This document shows, one piece after another, positions 1-5,927 of a DNA stretch of 6,900 nt. This DNA comes from Caldithrix sp. GTDB taxonomy: Bacteria; Zhuqueibacterota; Zhuqueibacteria; Oceanimicrobiales; Oceanimicrobiaceae. Below the pieces are notes generated by a model. The model was not told where the DNA came from, did no database searches, and saw only the letters and a program-made list of their open reading frames with translations. The translations under genes were made by a program, and so were the position numbers. The DNA lies in NCBI GenBank assembly GCA_004357015.1, contig SMXE01000116.1:1-6900 (forward strand). Direction: 5' to 3'. Every line of letters begins with the position of its first letter. The stretch's first letter is position 1.

Positions 1-1139
1 CGGTGATGCACGCGCCGGCAGGATTTGAAGTTATCGGCCACACCGAGAACTCACCGTACGCTGCCATGGCCAACCGGGAGATGAATTTCTTCTGCGTGCA
101 ATTTCACCCGGAAGTATCACACACCGTTGAAGGAAGGACCATCCTGCGCAACTTTCTTTATGAGATTTGTGCGTGCAAAGGTGAGTGGACTCCGGGTTCG
201 TTCATCAAAAACACGGTGGCTGACATCCGCGAACGGGTTGGGTCGGACAAGGTCATTTGTGCGCTCAGCGGCGGTGTAGATTCCGCCGTGGCTGCGGCGT
301 TGGTGTATAATGCTATTGGGGCGCAGTTGACCTGCATCTTCGTGGATAACGGTCTGATGCGCGAAAACGAGGTGCAGCAGGTAGAGGAGACTTTCAACGC
401 GTATTTTGAGTCGAATTTGGCCATCGTGCATGTCAGTGAAAAATTCCTTGCTCGCCTGTCAGGCGTTAGCAATCCGGAGGAGAAACGCAAAATTATCGGC
501 AACACATTTATCGAAGTGTTTGAGGCGGAGGCTCACAGAATCTCCGATGTCGCTTATCTGGTTCAGGGTACGCTTTATCCTGACGTGATAGAGAGCGTTT
601 CGGCGCACGGGCCGTCGGTGAAGATCAAAACACACCACAACGTTGGCGGTTTGCCGGAAAAAATGCACCTTAAGCTTATCGAGCCGTTGCGCGAGCTGTT
701 CAAAGATGAGGTGCGCAATGTTGGCCGCGAGCTCGGCCTTTCCGATGCTATCCTCGGGCGCCATCCGTTTCCCGGTCCCGGATTGGCAATCCGCATTCTC
801 GGTGAAATTACTGTAGAAAGACTTGACCTTTTACGCAAAGTTGATGCTATCTACATAGAAGAATTAAGACGGCACAACCTGTACGACGAGATCTGGCAGG
901 CGTTTGCGGTGCTGCTGCCGGTCAAGACGGTGGGCGTGATGGGCGATCAACGCACCTATGAAAACGTCATCGGCTTGCGCGCCGTCACCAGCCGTGACGG
1001 CATGACCGCAGACTGGGCGCGGATTCCATACGATGTTTTGGCGTTGATTTCGAACAGAATTATCAATGAAGTGCGCGGAGTCAATCGAGTCGTGTACGAC
1101 GTGAGCTCCAAACCACCGAGTACCATTGAGTGGGAATGA
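1..1139 (+). CDS. guaA: GMP synthase (glutamine-hydrolysing), 3' part
   Basis: Converts XMP to GMP using ATP and glutamine, the last step of guanine nucleotide synthesis in the cytoplasm. The 5' end lies outside the window; the frame begins at base 3, and the GTG there is an internal valine codon, not a start. The 378 visible residues include the end of the class I glutamine amidotransferase domain with FHPEV (residues 34-38; His35 and Glu37 match the catalytic His and Glu of the family). Next comes the ATP-pyrophosphatase domain with the P-loop LSGGVDS (88-94), then [11 protein letters not shown] (211-221), RHPFPGPGL (253-261) and the dimerisation domain ending in the conserved PPSTIEWE. Against the 525 residues of the E. 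coli enzyme, about 145 residues are missing upstream. Both activities are in one chain. Two in-frame TGA codons stand in tandem at the end (1137-1142). Identification is secure. Confidence 0.98.
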   Translation, partial: VMHAPAGFEVIGHTENSPYAAMANREMNFFCVQFHPEVSHTVEGRTILRNFLYEICACKGEWTPGSFIKNTVADIRERVGSDKVICALSGGVDSAVAAALVYNAIGAQLTCIFVDNGLMRENEVQQVEETFNAYFESNLAIVHVSEKFLARLSGVSNPEEKRKIIGNTFIEVFEAEAHRISDVAYLVQGTLYPDVIESVSAHGPSVKIKTHHNVGGLPEKMHLKLIEPLRELFKDEVRNVGRELGLSDAILGRHPFPGPGLAIRILGEITVERLDLLRKVDAIYIEELRRHNLYDEIWQAFAVLLPVKTVGVMGDQRTYENVIGLRAVTSRDGMTADWARIPYDVLALISNRIINEVRGVNRVVYDVSSKPPSTIEWE

Positions 1140-1196
1140 TGATGCATTAATTTCACTTGCGTTTAGGGCTGATTGTTTTTATTTTCGTCCTTTCGT

Positions 1197-1224
1197 TTGA
1201 CGCCTTGTCTTAAACTCTTAAATT
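1197..1224 (+). promoter_or_regulatory. Possible sigma70-type promoter for glmS
   Basis: TTGACG (1197-1202, five of six match to the -35 consensus) is followed after 16 bp by TAAATT (1219-1224, four of six match to the -10 consensus). Transcription would begin near 1231 and leave a leader of about 110 nt before glmS. The region lies 58 bp downstream of the guaA stop, where no convincing terminator hairpin is visible, so read-through from guaA is also possible. The match could be chance, and the organism's sigma-factor preference is unknown. Confidence 0.35.
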
Positions 1225-1241
1225 CCATCTGCATAGGCATG

Positions 1242-1262
1242 CCGGTCCTGGGAAGGATCTGG
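1242..1262 (+). promoter_or_regulatory. Small stem-loop with GNRA-type loop in the glmS leader
   Basis: GGTCCT (1244-1249) pairs with AGGATC (1254-1259) around the four-base loop GGGA, which fits the GNRA pattern; one of the six pairs is a G-U wobble. Two further C-G pairs (1242-1243 with 1261-1262) can form past a bulged base at 1260. The eight-base palindrome GGCATGCC (1236-1243) overlaps its foot. It lies about 80 bases before the glmS start, inside the leader if the proposed promoter is right. It does not match what I know of the glmS ribozyme core, and no function can be read from it. Confidence 0.3.
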
Positions 1263-1340
1263 TGCACAATACAACTGTAAATCAAGTGCCTTTTGACGCT
1301 CTCAATCTTTTCACCTAGATACCATCTAAGGAGAGATGCA

Positions 1341-3173
1341 ATGTGCGGAATTGTCGGTTATATCGGTAACAGGGATGCAACACCAATACTTCTGGAAGGC
1401 CTCAAGAAACTCGAATATCGCGGGTATGACTCTTCTGGTATAGCGATCCTCAGCAACGGAAGCATTGCTGTTGAGAAAGAGCCGGGCAAGATCCAAAAGC
1501 TGGAGCAGGCGTTGGAGAAGAACTCCCTATCAGGCACGGTTGGGATTGCCCATACGCGTTGGGCCACACACGGTTCTCCAAACCGGGAAAATGCTCACCC
1601 CCACACAGATTACCATCAAAGGCTGGCGATGATTCATAACGGAATCATAGAGAATTATCAGGCGATCAAAACACGGTTAGAAGCGAACGGATACAAGTTT
1701 CACACGGAAACCGATACGGAAGCGCTCGTTAATTTGATTTCGGAGTTCTATCAGAACGGCACCTCCCTTGAGGAAGCGGTGCGGTCCGCACTGAGCCAGG
1801 TGGAAGGCACATTCGGCATCATCGTGATTTCGAAAGACGATCCGGACACGATGGTCGCGGCCCGGCGCGGTAGCCCTTTGGTGGTTGGAATGGGGGAAGG
1901 TGAATTTGTGGTGGCTTCGGACGTCGCCGCCATCATCAGTCACACAAAAAACGTCACCTATCTCGACGACAACGAAGTGGCTGTCATACACCGCGACAAG
2001 GTGGTCATTAAGACCATCGACAACATGGAAATCGATAAGAAGATTGAGAAGATCTCGTTCGAACTCGGTACCATAGAAAAGAGTGGCTACGATCATTTCA
2101 TGCTCAAAGAAATCATGGAACAGCCGCAGACCATCCAGGATGCGATGCGCGGACGATTGCTGGCCGAAGAAGGCACGGCTCATTTAGGCGGCATTCAGCA
2201 TGAAATCGACTCGCTTCTCTACGCTCCGAAGATTTTGTTCACGGCGTGTGGCACGAGCTGGCACGCCGCGCTCATCGGTGAATACATGATCGAGGAGATG
2301 GTGCGGACGCCGGTTGAAGTCGAGTACGCCTCGGAGTTTCGCTACCGCGATCCGGTGATCGAAAGGGGTTCGGTGAGTTTTGTGATCAGCCAGTCTGGCG
2401 AGACCGCAGACACGCTGGCTGCCCTGCACGAGGCCAAACGCAAGGGCTCCAAAGTGCTGGCCATCTGTAACGTGGTGGGTTCGACCATCGCCCGCGAAAG
2501 CGATGCCGGTGTTTATTTACACGCCGGCCCCGAGGTTGGTGTAGCTTCAACAAAAGCGTTTACCTCGCAGGTCACCGTTATCAGCCTCATCAGTTTGCTG
2601 CTGGCCCGGATGCGCAACATTGGTGCGTCCAAGGGCTGTGAAATCGTCAGCGAGATGCAGGCTTTGCCGGCCAAAGTGCAGAAGATTCTGGATAACCACG
2701 AGGTCATCAAGGAAATTGCAAAAGAGTACCACGAGTGTCATAATTTCCTTTACTTGGGTCGCGGTTATAATTTTCCGGTAGCGCTGGAAGGCGCTTTGAA
2801 ATTAAAGGAAATTTCATATATTCACGCTGAAGGCTACCCGGCTGCTGAGATGAAACATGGGCCCATCGCCTTGATAGATGCAAACATGCCGGTGGTCTTT
2901 ATCGCGACAAAAGATTCAACTTATCAAAAAATAACCAGCAATATAGAAGAGGTCAAGGCGCGTCATGGCCGGATTATTGCCATCGCCACCGAGGGCGACG
3001 ACAAGATTGCGGCGCGGGCGGATCACGTCATCTACGTGCCGGCTACTTTGGAATTTCTGACGCCGATTCTGACGATCATCCCGCTGCAGCTTCTGGCTTA
3101 CTACATCGCAATCCTGAGAGGCTGTGATGTGGATCAGCCGCGCAATCTGGCCAAGAGCGTTACAGTAGAATAG
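1341..3173 (+). CDS. glmS: Glutamine--fructose-6-phosphate aminotransferase (isomerizing)
   Basis: Makes glucosamine-6-phosphate from fructose-6-phosphate and glutamine, the committed step towards UDP-GlcNAc for peptidoglycan and lipopolysaccharide; cytoplasmic. The protein has 610 residues (E. coli: 609). The start at 1341 is fixed by Met-Cys-Gly-Ile: after Met removal the cysteine becomes the N-terminal nucleophile. An AAGGAG ribosome site lies at 1328-1333. An in-frame start at 1293 would bury this cysteine and is rejected. The class II amidotransferase domain (about 2-240) shows HTRWATHG (71-78), HNGIIENY (99-106) and TDTE (124-127). Two SIS sugar-isomerase domains follow, with CGTSWHAA (303-310), SQSGETADTL (350-359), VASTKAFTSQ (401-410) and KHGP (505-508, His506 matching the ring-opening histidine). 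The chain ends DQPRNLAKSVTVE, whose lysine (605) matches the one binding the sugar. All key residues are intact. It is followed after 8 bp by the LpoA-like gene. Confidence 0.98.
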   Translation: MCGIVGYIGNRDATPILLEGLKKLEYRGYDSSGIAILSNGSIAVEKEPGKIQKLEQALEKNSLSGTVGIAHTRWATHGSPNRENAHPHTDYHQRLAMIHNGIIENYQAIKTRLEANGYKFHTETDTEALVNLISEFYQNGTSLEEAVRSALSQVEGTFGIIVISKDDPDTMVAARRGSPLVVGMGEGEFVVASDVAAIISHTKNVTYLDDNEVAVIHRDKVVIKTIDNMEIDKKIEKISFELGTIEKSGYDHFMLKEIMEQPQTIQDAMRGRLLAEEGTAHLGGIQHEIDSLLYAPKILFTACGTSWHAALIGEYMIEEMVRTPVEVEYASEFRYRDPVIERGSVSFVISQSGETADTLAALHEAKRKGSKVLAICNVVGSTIARESDAGVYLHAGPEVGVASTKAFTSQVTVISLISLLLARMRNIGASKGCEIVSEMQALPAKVQKILDNHEVIKEIAKEYHECHNFLYLGRGYNFPVALEGALKLKEISYIHAEGYPAAEMKHGPIALIDANMPVVFIATKDSTYQKITSNIEEVKARHGRIIAIATEGDDKIAARADHVIYVPATLEFLTPILTIIPLQLLAYYIAILRGCDVDQPRNLAKSVTVE

Positions 3174-3181
3174 GGAACTCA

Positions 3182-5011
3182 ATGCGAATCAAGTACTCTG
3201 TGTTTTGGCTGCATTTTCTCATCGCTGGCGTACTGTGCCTCAATCTTGGGCCGGCACACGCACAAGGCTCAAGATCCGTCAAGTATGTGCAGCAAGTCGA
3301 GGACGAGTTCAAGAGCGTGCTCAGTAAGTATGTTGCCCGTGACTACCGTGCGGCGTTTGCCGGACTTGAATCCCTGTCTAATTCTCAGGTCGTGCACCAC
3401 CGGATGACGGCAACCCTGTTGCTCACCGGCAAAAGCTTGTACCATCTCGGCCACTATTCCGACGCCATTCCTTATTTCGACAAGGTTATCCACACGTTTC
3501 CGCAGAGCAAGTATGTGGATGATGCGCACTATGCGCGCGCCGCCACGCTTTACCGGCTTGAGCAGAACAAACGGGCTGTGCAAGACCTGCTGTGGGTTGT
3601 GGACCGCAGCACGGACAAAAGGCTTGTCGCCAAGAGCATGAGTCTGGCCACTTATCTGCTGCGTAGCGAGCTTTCCTTCTCTGATCTGAGGGAGCTGTCT
3701 CAGGCACCTACCGGCGAGATTGCCGGCGGACTGACCACTGTTGCTTATGCCCGTAAGGAGTTGATGCTGAGGTCTTCAGAAGATGCGTTGAAAGTATTGG
3801 ACAGATACAGAAGGCGCTACAAGAACAATCAGTTTGCGGCTCAGATTGATCAGCTCATCAAAGAAGCGCGCGGTGCGGGCAGTCGTCCTGTAAAAATTGG
3901 CGTGGTGCTGCCACTTTCAGGGTACTTCGGCGAGGAAGGGCTAGGGGTGCTGCGCGGGATCAAGTTTGCCCACAGTCAGGATGCCCGCAACTCGCCCCAT
4001 CCCATCGAGCTGGTTGTCCGCGATTCCGAAAGCAATATGATAAAGGCCATTCATAACGTCAAGAATCTCATCAACCGCGAAAATGTGCGTGCAATCATCG
4101 GGGATCTGGAAAGCGAAATCACAGCCGGCATCGGCGCCCTTGCAGCAGATAAAGCGGTTCCGGTCGTGGGACCGGCCGCAACCGAAAACGGCGTGGCTTC
4201 AGTTGGGGAAACTGTCTTCCAATTGAACAGCGACCTCGAACGTAAAGGCCGGGCGCTGGCGCAGTATGCTATGAACGAACTGGGAATGCAGACCTTTGCA
4301 ACCCTCGCGCCTGCGGATGATTATGGCCAGCAGATGGTCGCCAGCTTTACTGCGACAGTGGATGAACTGGGCGGACGCATCATCGCTCAGAGCTGGTACT
4401 ATGATACGCCGGAAGATTTGAGCCGCCAGTTCAAGAATATACGTGAGGCGGCGTTTCATCATGATTCGACCGACGTTGAAGCGTTGATTAGGGCAGCGCA
4501 ACAAAAAGGGGAGAAACTCAAGGAAAAAGACATTCCGGTTCTTTCCATTGAAGGGTTTTTCATTCCTGTTTACGCGGAAGACATCAAGTATGTGGCGCCG
4601 CAACTTGCGCTACACAACATCCGCACACAGATTCTGGGTGGCGAATACCTCGACAACCTGGAAATCCTGAAGGGCGGACAGATCGAGCGCTACATCGACG
4701 GTGCAATTTTTGTCAGCGATTTTTTCCCAGATGAAGAGAATGGTGAGTTCCGCAGGTTTCGCACGGATTTCCGACTCCAAATGAAGAAGACGCCCGAACG
4801 ATGGGAAGTGTTCGGCTATGACGCCTATCGCATCATCAGCGATGCGGTCGCGGCCGGCTCACGCACCGGCCAGGAAATTAGCAACCGACTTAGTCAACTC
4901 GACGGTTATCAGGGCAAAAAAGGCAAGATTTCATTTTTGGGCAACAACCGCGTCAACAGGGAGGTGAACTATCTGCAGTTTATTAATGGTAGAATCGTGA
5001 AGCATCAGTAG
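3182..5011 (+). CDS. Exported TPR plus type 1 periplasmic-binding-fold protein, LpoA-like PBP activator
   Basis: This 609-residue protein has a Sec signal peptide (charged start, hydrophobic 6-20, likely cleavage after AHA at 25-27). A helical region with TPR-like repeats follows at about 35-230, clearest at 75-140 (alternating small and aromatic residues, FPQSKYVDDAHYARA). A type 1 periplasmic-binding domain runs from about 236 to the end: PVKIGVVLPLSG (236-247), RAIIGDLES (303-311), ADDYGQQM (378-385), YVAPQLALHNI (470-480) and GYDAYRIISDAV (545-556). This domain order is that of LpoA, the outer-membrane lipoprotein that activates penicillin-binding protein 1A in E. coli; such proteins are often annotated penicillin-binding protein activator. 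Unlike LpoA, no lipobox cysteine is visible, so it is probably a soluble periplasmic protein. A solute-binding or sensory role remains possible. The ATG at 3182 follows the glmS stop by 8 bp, with a GGGA-like ribosome site overlapping that stop, so co-transcription with glmS is likely. The fold is fairly certain; the role is inferred. Confidence 0.75.
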   Translation: MRIKYSVFWLHFLIAGVLCLNLGPAHAQGSRSVKYVQQVEDEFKSVLSKYVARDYRAAFAGLESLSNSQVVHHRMTATLLLTGKSLYHLGHYSDAIPYFDKVIHTFPQSKYVDDAHYARAATLYRLEQNKRAVQDLLWVVDRSTDKRLVAKSMSLATYLLRSELSFSDLRELSQAPTGEIAGGLTTVAYARKELMLRSSEDALKVLDRYRRRYKNNQFAAQIDQLIKEARGAGSRPVKIGVVLPLSGYFGEEGLGVLRGIKFAHSQDARNSPHPIELVVRDSESNMIKAIHNVKNLINRENVRAIIGDLESEITAGIGALAADKAVPVVGPAATENGVASVGETVFQLNSDLERKGRALAQYAMNELGMQTFATLAPADDYGQQMVASFTATVDELGGRIIAQSWYYDTPEDLSRQFKNIREAAFHHDSTDVEALIRAAQQKGEKLKEKDIPVLSIEGFFIPVYAEDIKYVAPQLALHNIRTQILGGEYLDNLEILKGGQIERYIDGAIFVSDFFPDEENGEFRRFRTDFRLQMKKTPERWEVFGYDAYRIISDAVAAGSRTGQEISNRLSQLDGYQGKKGKISFLGNNRVNREVNYLQFINGRIVKHQ

Positions 5012-5046
5012 CGTTTTTATTCGTGAGCGGAGTTGATGTTTTTTTT
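5000..5046 (+). terminator. Weak terminator-like hairpin after the LpoA-like gene
   Basis: Bases 5000-5009 can pair with 5032-5041, with CATCA/TGATG as the Watson-Crick core and three G-U wobbles, around a loop of 22 bases. A run of eight T (5039-5046) overlaps the 3' arm. The stem starts within the last codons of the gene. The pairing is poor compared with the terminator at 5714-5745, so it may be leaky or not functional. Confidence 0.25.
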
Positions 5047-5084
5047 CAAAAGACAATGCTGGGAAACACTTAAAATGTTTAAAT

Positions 5085-5101
5085 CTTGCCCAAAAGGCAA
5101 G
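5085..5101 (+). promoter_or_regulatory. Perfect 6-bp hairpin in the leader of the barrel gene
   Basis: CTTGCC (5085-5090) and GGCAAG (5096-5101) form a perfect six-pair stem around the loop CAAAA, 40 bases before the ribosome site (AAGGAG, 5141-5146). No T-run follows, so it is not an intrinsic terminator on this strand. It might stabilise the 5' end of the mRNA or be a protein site; neither is shown. A TAAAAT (5071-5076) just upstream resembles a -10 box but has no recognisable -35 partner. Confidence 0.3.
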
Positions 5102-5151
5102 GTAAAGTCGCAACCAACTAGCCCTATTAACCCAAACAAGAAGGAGAAATA

Positions 5152-5688
5152 ATGAAGCGAATTCTGATAGGAGTTTTTACTGTTGCTCTTCTATGCAGTC
5201 TGGGGGCAGAAACCTCCAGTGCGCAGGAAGGGCTCGGCTTTTACGGTATCGGCGGCCGGCTCAGCTACGTTAACCCTGAGAACCTCGATGGCACCATCGG
5301 TTTTGGCGTACACGCCGATCTCGGAGAAGTGTTTGTCGAGAATCTCAGGATCTTTCCGAGCATCGAATATTGGAGCAAGTCTGTAAGTGTCCTCGATTTT
5401 TCTCAACTCGCTATTAATGCGGACGCAAGGTACTATTTCCCTACCTCCGGCAACATCGCATTTTTTGCCGGCGGCGGGCTGGTTTTGGCATTCAATTCCG
5501 CCGATATCGACCTGGGGCCGTTTGGCAGCGGTAATGCGTCCACGACGGATATTGGTTTGGATCTTCTCGGTGGTATTGACCTGCCAATTCAGGAAAACCT
5601 GAACTTTACCGCCGAAGCGAAATTCCTGGCCAGCGATCTGAGCGTGTTTAAGATCAGCGCCGGAGTGACTTATATGCTTGGCAAATAG
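5152..5688 (+). CDS. Small outer-membrane beta-barrel protein
   Basis: The 178-residue protein begins with a Sec signal peptide (Lys-Arg at 2-3, hydrophobic 4-18, likely cleavage after SSA at 22-24). About 154 mature residues remain, the size of an eight-stranded barrel of the OmpX/OmpA/OmpW kind. Eight stretches with alternating polar and hydrophobic residues can be marked: about 29-40, 48-58, 65-78, 83-96, 101-115, 131-145, 150-160 and 164-176, joined by Gly/Asn/Asp-rich turns such as 116-130. The last strand, FKISAGVTYML, ends in Gly-Lys, not in the terminal Phe usual for proteobacterial porins. ATG at 5152 has an AAGGAG ribosome site five bases away (5141-5146). The gene stands alone between a 140-bp gap and a strong terminator. 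Its ligand or function cannot be told from sequence; pore, adhesion and structural roles are all possible. Confidence 0.7.
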   Translation: MKRILIGVFTVALLCSLGAETSSAQEGLGFYGIGGRLSYVNPENLDGTIGFGVHADLGEVFVENLRIFPSIEYWSKSVSVLDFSQLAINADARYYFPTSGNIAFFAGGGLVLAFNSADIDLGPFGSGNASTTDIGLDLLGGIDLPIQENLNFTAEAKFLASDLSVFKISAGVTYMLGK

Positions 5689-5713
5689 CTCCATACGCAA
5701 TCGTATATTCTAG

Positions 5714-5745
5714 AAGGCTTCGACCTGGTGTCGAAGCCTTTTTTT
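5714..5745 (+). terminator. Strong intrinsic terminator after the barrel gene
   Basis: Bases 5714-5724 and 5730-5740 form a perfect 11-bp stem containing GGCTTCGAC/GTCGAAGCC around the five-base loop CTGGT, with seven T in a row at 5739-5745. It lies 25 bp after the stop at 5688. The other strand has no T-run after the stem, so termination is expected only for rightward transcription. A minor inverted repeat, ATACG-CAAT-CGTAT (5693-5706), sits just before it. Confidence 0.93.
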
Positions 5746-5767
5746 GTTGCATTTCGGCTGGGCAATG

Positions 5768-5821
5768 TCCGACTTTTCACTTGCAATACTATGCCAAATG
5801 GAGTATATTGTTCCGACTTTT
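5768..5821 (+). repeat. Pair of 10-bp direct repeats bracketing a promoter
   Basis: TCCGACTTTT occurs at 5768-5777 and again at 5812-5821, 44 bp apart start to start (about four helical turns). The first copy ends three bases before the proposed -35 box and the second covers the expected transcription start. This arrangement would suit two operator half-sites or an activator/repressor pair, but no binding protein is known here. Confidence 0.4.
5781..5809 (+). promoter_or_regulatory. Likely sigma70-type promoter of the SNF transporter gene
   Basis: TTGCAA (5781-5786, four of six match to the -35 consensus) is separated by exactly 17 bp from TATATT (5804-5809, five of six match to the -10 consensus). 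Transcription would start near 5816, giving a leader of about 110 nt. A promoter is expected here because the preceding terminator separates the transporter gene from the barrel gene. The rest of the 182-bp intergenic stretch (5746-5927) holds only the direct repeats described separately and the ribosome site. Confidence 0.5.
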
Positions 5822-5927
5822 TTGAACCGTGCAGGCAGACCCTGTCGAGGTTTAGGGACGTTTGTTGTCATTTGTTGACTGATTTGGAGTTCCACAGGCT
5901 AAGTTCTCAAAAAAATGCGGGAGGAAT

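Noticed and set aside
1150..1190. Terminator after guaA
   Set aside because: T-rich sequence is present at 1174-1184, but no stable hairpin precedes it.
1293..1321. TTGACG with a TAGATA-like box 17 bp downstream as a glmS promoter
   Set aside because: The -10 match is poor, and transcription would begin on top of the ribosome site, leaving no usable leader.
1293..1340. In-frame upstream extension of glmS (16 extra residues)
   Set aside because: It would place residues before the catalytic N-terminal cysteine, and the good ribosome site at 1328-1333 serves the ATG at 1341.
1140..1340. glmS ribozyme
   Set aside because: The conserved cleavage-site and core sequences I know from this class are not visible, and the leader is short for it.
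1677..2183. Antisense reading frame of 168 codons inside glmS
   Set aside because: It is a shadow of a highly conserved enzyme gene, and its translation has no recognisable domain.
5191..5700. Antisense reading frame of 169 codons covering the barrel gene
   Set aside because: It mirrors a gene with a clear signal peptide and strand pattern, shows no family motif itself, and begins beyond the barrel gene's stop without a recognisable ribosome site.
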